This document shows, one piece after another, positions 58,250 to 64,000 of a stretch of 64,000 nucleotides of DNA. The notes under the pieces are model-generated. The model saw nothing but the letters and a program-made list of their open reading frames with translations, did no database searches and was not told the DNA's origin. Each line of letters starts with the position of its first letter. The first letter of the stretch is position 1. The DNA is taken from contig NW_018343955.1 of NCBI RefSeq assembly GCF_002099425.1, positions 15,755,001 through 15,819,000 of the forward strand, in the 5' to 3' direction. This DNA comes from Phascolarctos cinereus. Its lineage: Eukaryota; Chordata; Mammalia; Diprotodontia; Phascolarctidae. A program made the position numbers and the translations under genes.

Positions 58250-58960
58250 TCCCTCCTTTTAAATTTTTTATTAATTTTTTGTTGTATTTTAAGTTCCAAA
58301 CTCTCTCCCTCCCTTCCCATCCTGCACTAGAGAAGGGCCACCATCTGACACAGCTATATACATATACATGTGTGTATGTATATACATGTAAAAACCATAA
58401 TATGCATACGCTATTTATCAGTTCTTTCTCTGGAAGTGGATAACATCTTCCTTCATAGGTCCTTTGTAGTTGTTTTGAATATTTATAATTCTCAGAATAG
58501 CTTAGTTGTTCAGTTATCCTTTGAAGAATATTGCTGTTATGGTATGCAACATTCTCTTAGTTCTGCTCATTTCACTCTTAATTATTTCATGCAAATCTTT
58601 TCATGTTTTTCTAAAATTAACCTGCTCATCATTTTTTACAGCACAGTAATATTCTATCATAATCTCATACCACAACTTGTTTAGCCATTCCCCAAGTGAC
58701 GGGCATCCCATCAGTTTCCAGTTCTTTGCCACCACAAAGAGAGCTGCTTTAAATATTTTAGAACTTATAGGTTCTTTTCCTTTTACCCTGATTACCTTGG
58801 GAAACAGATCTAATAGTGGTATTATTGGGTCAATGGGTATACATAGTTTTATAACTCTTTGGTCATAGTTCCAGATTGCTCTCCAAGATGGATCAGTTCA
58901 CAGTTCCGCCAAAGTGAATCAGTGTCCCAATATCCCCTCTTAACAATTTTACAGTCATAT
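58250..58960 (-). mobile_element. L1 3' end, antisense, copy B
   Basis: 'cttcataggtcctttgtagt', 'gtatgcaacattctcttagt', 'ccattccccaagtgacgggc', 'gttctttgccaccacaaaga' and 'tgggtcaatgggtatacata' are the same order as copy A at 55385-56395. Confidence 0.88.
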
Positions 58961-60125
58961 GCAACTTCTTCCCCCCCCCTTTTTTTTTTACTGACTTCTT
59001 GTTTTGGCCAGTTTAATCTTCTTACCAATTAACCATTTTGCTTAGCAGTTTGTTTTATTTACCTTTTGTTACTTATTCTACCATTACCTTCTTATTTTTT
59101 TCCTCCTTTTCTTCAAGTCCTTATCTTCAGGTCCCTTCTCCTCCATCCTTTTTCTTCTTCAGATTGAGCTCTTCTCCTCATTCAGTCTGAGTTATTCTAT
59201 CAACTTTTCCTCAAGTTCTCTCAATTTTCTTCAAACTTTACCTTCCTAAATTCAATCCTTGGCTGCCTTTATGTGTCCAAAGCCCTCTTTATTCTTCTGC
59301 TTTTTCTCCCTCATCTTGCTCCCATGGAAGCTGGTAGTCTTAGGAATTGCATTAACAAGTCTTCATACTATTCTGAAATAAAAACCTGAAATAGTATTTT
59401 GCATCCTTTTGACAAAGAAAGGCTCAAAAAGATCTTGTTTTCAATGCATCAATAAAAATGGAAATGAAGTGTTAGGTATATAATATGTATTCTCCTTTCC
59501 ATTAAAATTTCCTATCTGTGTTGGGATGTTTAATCTTAAGTCATTTTAAGATTAGAGTTTTGATTTACTTAACTTTAAAATTACCAATATTCACAAGTGG
59601 GCTGTATGGTTTAGTGAAAATTCGCCTGAAACAATAAATAGACTAGGTTTCCATTCCTTCTCTGGAATATAGTATTGTGAACTTATATCTTATTTAGCCT
59701 AATTTTGCTTGCACATTTTTATTGCTTAATCAGAATTTCTCAGAGAGTGCGTTACATGAGATTGCATGCTAATTATGTCTTTTTAACCCCCCCACTACAA
59801 TGCAAGTGAAAGAAAACTTATAAATCCTTTTCTTCTCTGCTTGTGCTATATCAGAACAATCCTGGGGAAGTGATTCCTTAAACAGACCCCTGTGGCTGAA
59901 GGCATTAGGGACCCAGGAGCCTTGTGATGTCAGCCTGTAAATGTCATGGCCCTGCTTGTTAGACACTATGGCCTTGCTTCCTCAAGAAGCCTTTTATAAA
60001 TGACAATTTTGTCAATACAGGCAACATTGTCCTTAAGGAAGGCTACCAGTAGAAGCGGTCCCAGGTATTGGGGCAGTATATCACAGACATCAACCTAATA
60101 GCAGCCAAGAAAAGTTTGTAAATCT
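58960..60125. other. Unassigned intergenic stretch
   Basis: The left part (58970-59330) is pyrimidine-rich and may be L1-derived. I recognise nothing else. Confidence 0.35.

Positions 60126-60129
<4 letters not shown>

Positions 60130-60164
<35 letters not shown>
60130..60164. repeat. (CA)n microsatellite
   Basis: About 17 CA units followed by an imperfect TA/CA-rich tail to about 60250. Confidence 0.95.
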
Positions 60165-60166
<2 letters not shown>

Positions 60167-60369
60167 GTGCGTATATACATAAACACAATGTATATACAAT
60201 ACATATGTATATATACATATGCATACATACATATGTATATACTTATATATAATCTCAAATACTGGTTCTGAGTTCTTCAATTCTATAGAGTTCTCTTAAG
60301 ATCCGCATGCTATTCAAAACTGTATACGGCACATTACAACTCTCATAGTTCTATTATGTGTAATCTTCT

Positions 60370-60606
60370 CTGTTGTTCAGTCATTTTTCAGTCATGTCCA
60401 ATTCTCCATGGGCCCATTTGGGGTTTTCTTGGCAAAGATACTGGGGTGATTTGCCATTTCCTTCTCCAGCTCATTTTATAGATAAAGAAACTAAGGCTAA
60501 CAGGGTTATATGATTTGCCACTAAGTGTCTAAGGCCAGATCTGAATTCAGAAAAATGAATCTTCCTGACTCCAGGTGGGGCACTTTATCCACTGTGCCAC
60601 CTACCT
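60370..60606 (-). mobile_element. tRNA-RTE SINE, antisense, full length
   Basis: The RTE tail at left ('tgttgttcagtcatttttca'), 'ttggggttttcttggcaaag', 'atttccttctccagctcatt' and the head at right ('cactgtgccacctacctgc'). Confidence 0.88.
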
Positions 60607-60769
60607 GCTATAACCTTTACAACTGGGTTTTGTTGTATGTAGTCTTTAAGCTGGTGAGAAGATAAATAACAACACAAAATAATTTTTGTGTTTTGAAAAA
60701 AAATTCTTAAATAACATATCAGGGATGTCAACAGGTGTACATTTCATAGCTTGAAACCGTGGAAATATT

Positions 60770-60955
60770 GCTGGAATTAGGGGACCTGTGGGCACATCTC
60801 AGCATTGGTACTTGCTACCTATGTGACCTTTGACTTTTGTTTGCTTATCTTTTTTTGGGGGGGTGGCTTCAGTTTCCTTGTCTGTAAAATCAGGGGATTG
60901 GACCAAATAATCTCTACATTCTCTTTTAGATCTAAATCTGATCCTGTGATCTCTG
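60770..60955 (+). mobile_element. MIR3/THER2-type SINE
   Basis: 'attaggggacctgtgggcac', 'cagtttccttgtctgtaaaa', 'tcaggggattggaccaaata' and 'agatctaaatctgatcctgt' are in order. Confidence 0.75.
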
Positions 60956-61317
60956 AATAAAAATGATAAAAAAAATTTTCATCTTTCTTAGGTAGAAAGG
61001 TAAAAATATATTCTGGCCCCAAACACACATCATCTGTAGGAAGAATGGGTACACACTTAGAGCACAGTGCAAGTGAGGCACAAACATAAATGAACATAGG
61101 TGGCCAAAGTGACTCCCAACCCCGGTGCTCTGGGGTCCTGGGATCGTTTTTCTCCTGAGTCACACAACATGACTCTCCATTGCCAGACTGAGCTCTCTTT
61201 TAGTTGGCTCTGCTGCCAGGGATCATGCTCAGTGAAGCTGTTTCTGGCCCTTACTTGACTCTCTCTACCCATATCTTCTTCAACTGGACCTCAAACTCTC
61301 TTAATTGACCCTCCAGT

Positions 61318-61791
61318 TGATGGGGTGCAGCCCAAGCTGAGGTCTTTGCCCCTTGCCCCAAAGGGAATCTGGCTCCCCTTTGGTCTACAGGCCCCAGCCC
61401 CTCATCTCCCTTTGAAAGCCTTAGCCTACCTTTTAATCTCATTCAGATACCTTTCAGTTCCTTCATTATCTATTCCCATGGTCTGTTCAATCTCTTAGAC
61501 ATTCCAATCTCTGGGAATTCTCACCCAGACCCTTTTCCCAGACCCTTCTCTGGTCACCTAAAGTATATAAGATCTACCCTGGCCCTCATTCGGGGCTGAG
61601 AATCTCACACTCAAAAGGCTGAGAACCTCTTGTGCCCGCTTGTCTTTACGAGTGTCACCTGGCCTTAGGTGTTTTATCACTAATAAACTTTTCCTCTGGC
61701 TGAAGAAGATTTGAATTGAATTCTTTCAGATAGGGCTCGGTACCGTGATCTTGGGGTTCCAGCAGCACCCCAAAAGTCCTAGACCTCTTCA
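61318..61791 (+). mobile_element. Solo LTR of a class I-like endogenous retrovirus (fossil)
   Basis: A 474-bp unit starting TGATGGGGTGCAG and ending CCTCTTCA, flanked by the 4-bp duplication CAGT (61314-61317 and 61792-61795). 'agtatataagatctaccctg' is a TATA-like promoter and 'ctaataaacttttcctctgg' the polyadenylation region. No internal viral sequence adjoins. It shares the first 11 bases with the LTR at 37064 but differs inside, so the two are probably related subfamilies. Moderate age. Confidence 0.82.
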
Positions 61792-61795
61792 CAGT

Positions 61796-62915
61796 GACTG
61801 CATGGGGTATCTCCCTCTAGTCAAGTAGCTCCAATGGTAGATGCCATGACAGAGAGAGAAGAGAGAAAACTCCCTCTTCTTTCCCAGCGCTAATGACCTG
61901 GGTTCTTCCCTGTCTGTTGGCTCTTGTCTCCACTGTCTCCAACTCTTAAGCTTCCTCCATTTTTGGCTCTCTTTAGGCTTTAGCAGCTATTTAAATCCCC
62001 CATGGCCTATTTTCAGCTTTTCTGAACACTCTTTTGATTCTGGGAGAAGTTCATATTCTGAAAAGTGATCACCAAGTGTCAATATCTCATTAACACTTCA
62101 ATGTCTTAATCCCAAATCAATTCTGCTCTAGGGGTGTGGAGGTGGGGAGGGAGCAATCAAAACCTCACATGCTGATATACATAATACCTACCCGTATGCT
62201 CCAAATTATTGATTCTTTGCATATATGCATGGAGAATGTTAGTGAGGGTATTCTATCTCACCAAATCTAGAATATTATAGAATTATTCTAAAAATGTTTT
62301 ATTATTTTATGTGCAATAATCATGTTATTGATTTTGCTGTAACTATGGTATTCATTGCTCTTTTTTTCTGTGGATTTAAGGCTTTAGCTTGGTAGTACAA
62401 TGACACAATAGATACAAATTAGAATTCACTTTGTAAGCAGGAAGTTCAAACACCTACAAAAAAGAATCCATAGAATTTTGGCCCTGGGTGAGTCTTGGTA
62501 GATTCCCATCTCACAGATGAACTGAGTGTTGGGCCAGTTAGTTCTAAAGGGGATTGGTTCACTTTACAACTGTTTAGCAGTTTACCATGGATGAAGTCAC
62601 TCCCAATCCCCATCTTGTCCTTTCTCCCAAATATTTACTTCCCATACCTCAGCTCAGCTGCTGCATAAGAACTACTCACATTCAAACTTGGTCAATTTCC
62701 CCATGATCTACTACTTTCTCCCTTCGACCAATTGATGGCAGAGAATGACTCTGGAGGAACGCCACTCATAATTCCAATTTATGTTAACCCAAATTCTTTT
62801 CGCTTCCCTCACCTCTTAGAGACCTGGACTGACTAAAGCAGCTCCTAGTTCTTTCCTAGTAGAACCAGGAAATGGGTTAGATGTATCTTATTCCCAAATA
62901 GGGGGCTGCTACAAC
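61796..62915. other. Unassigned intergenic stretch
   Basis: Nothing recognised. No FYB1-like exon seen. Confidence 0.4.
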
Positions 62916-62919
62916 TTTT

Positions 62920-64000
62920 TTTTCTTTTAATATACATTTATTTTTAGTTTTCAACCTTTACTTCCACAAGATTTTGAGTTCCAAATTTTCACCCCATCTC
63001 CCCCCTTCCCCCACCCCAAGATGGCATGCATTTTGAATACCCCTTCCCCTAGTCTCCTCTCTTCTATTTCTTCCCCTTCTCTTATCCTCTTCCCCTTCTA
63101 TTTTCCTGTAAGGCAGGATACACTTCTGTACCCCATTTCCTGTATTTCTTATTTCCCAGTTGCATGTCAAACCTTTTTTTAGACACGTATTTTTCAAACT
63201 TTGGGTTCCAAATTTTCTCCCTTCCTCCCTCCCCACCCACCCTCATTGAAAAGGCAAGCAACTCAATTTAGGTTATACATGTGTAGTTATGCAAAACACT
63301 TCCATAGTACACATGTTGTGAAAAACTAAATCCTATCCTGCCCCCCCATTTATTCTATTCTTTCTTTTGATCCTGTCTTTCCTCAGAAGTATTTACTTCT
63401 GATTACCCCCTTTCCCAATCTGCCCTCCTCTCTATCATCCCCTGCTCTCTTGTCCCCCCCCCCATTTTCCTGTAGGGTAAGACAAATTTCCATATCCAAT
63501 TGAATGTATATGTTATTCCTTCCTTAAGCCAAATCCTATGAGAATAAGATTCACTCATTTCCTCTCACCTTCCCCATTTCCCCTGCACTATAGGAGCCTT
63601 TTCTTTTCTGTTTTTTTTTTGTAAGATAATTTACCCCATTCTACCTCTCCCTTTTTTCTTCTCCTAGTATAATCCTCTCTCATCCCTTAATTTTATTCTC
63701 CAGATATGACCCCTTAATCTTCAACTCACCCTGAGCCCTCTATCTATCTATACATACATATAATTTCCCCTCCTCCAACTACCTTAATACTGACAAAGGT
63801 CTCATGAGTTATAAATATCATCTTTCCATGCAGGAATGTAAACAGTTCAATTTAATAAGTCTCTTATGATTTCTCTTTCCTGTTTACCTCTTCATGTTCC
63901 ACTTGAGTCTGTATTTGAAAGTCAAATTTTCTATTCAGCTCTGGTCTTTTCATCAAGAATGCTTGAAAGTCCTCTATTTCACTGAATGACCATTTTTTCC
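62920..64000 (-). mobile_element. L1 5' half, antisense, runs off the window
   Basis: 'gttttcaacctttacttcca', a long pyrimidine-rich body, 'ggaatgtaaacagttcaatt', 'cttgagtctgtatttgaaag' and 'gaatgcttgaaagtcctcta' match marsupial L1/HAL1-like sequence on the minus strand, as in the element at 22385-24228. Confidence 0.65.

Noticed and set aside
60819-61163. 114-codon minus-strand open frame
   Set aside because: It overlaps a MIR3 SINE and has no recognisable domain.
36260-64000. FYB1 3' exons, expected upstream of RICTOR by human gene order
   Set aside because: I looked on the minus strand for the carboxy-terminal region and saw no match. They may lie beyond the right edge.

Overview
The window looks like nuclear DNA of a marsupial. 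It has low gene density and intronic or intergenic character, with one sharp CpG island. It carries mammal-wide repeats (L1, L2, CR1/L3, MIR and MIR3 types) together with marsupial-type repeats: short tRNA-derived SINEs opening GGGGCAGCTAGGTGGC, tRNA-RTE SINEs ending in GGACACAACTGAA, and BovB/RTE LINEs. The short SINE looks more like the Australian-marsupial form than the opossum form, but that is recall and a weak inference. No prokaryotic genes, CRISPR arrays, tRNA genes or rRNA genes were seen.

The only host coding sequence I can support is the 5' end of RICTOR on the minus strand. RICTOR is the defining scaffold subunit of mTOR complex 2. Exon 1 (CDS 35702-35750) and exon 2 (35476-35523) lie in a CpG island at about 34850-36250, separated by a 178-bp GC-AG-free, ordinary GT-AG intron. 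The promoter is TATA-less, with CCAAT, ETS-type and GC-box motifs and a YY1-like site over the start codon. Positions 1 to about 35475 would then be RICTOR intron 2; I did not find exon 3, so it should lie beyond the left edge. Positions above about 35760 are upstream intergenic DNA. In human the next gene on that side is FYB1, and I saw no exon of it here.

The rest is a dense stack of dead mobile elements. Left part (1-34.8 kb): CR1/L3, L2 and L1 pieces; two copies of an RTE-type LINE (about 6.0-7.6 and 9.3-10.6 kb); a BovB-type LINE 3' end (17.5-18.3 kb); and many SINEs, one of which contains a 15-bp snap-back duplication at 19.5 kb. There is also a two-part pentanucleotide satellite at 28.7-28.9 kb. 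Right part (36-64 kb): two solo LTRs with 4-bp target duplications (37064-37669 and 61318-61791); a long, broken ERV-L-type fossil provirus (40264 to about 46795) that carries a SINE and a non-autonomous hAT transposon with an 8-bp target duplication; several nested L2/L1/SINE mosaics; and a CR1/L3 LINE whose ORF1 esterase domain can still be read (about 57.4-57.8 kb).

I found no convincing new biological system. The observations most worth a second look are the RICTOR promoter assignment, the two tiny perfect hairpins made inside old repeats, the paired solo LTRs, and the nested hAT-in-ERV structure. Repeat boundaries without a stated target duplication are estimates by eye, usually good to a few tens of bases.
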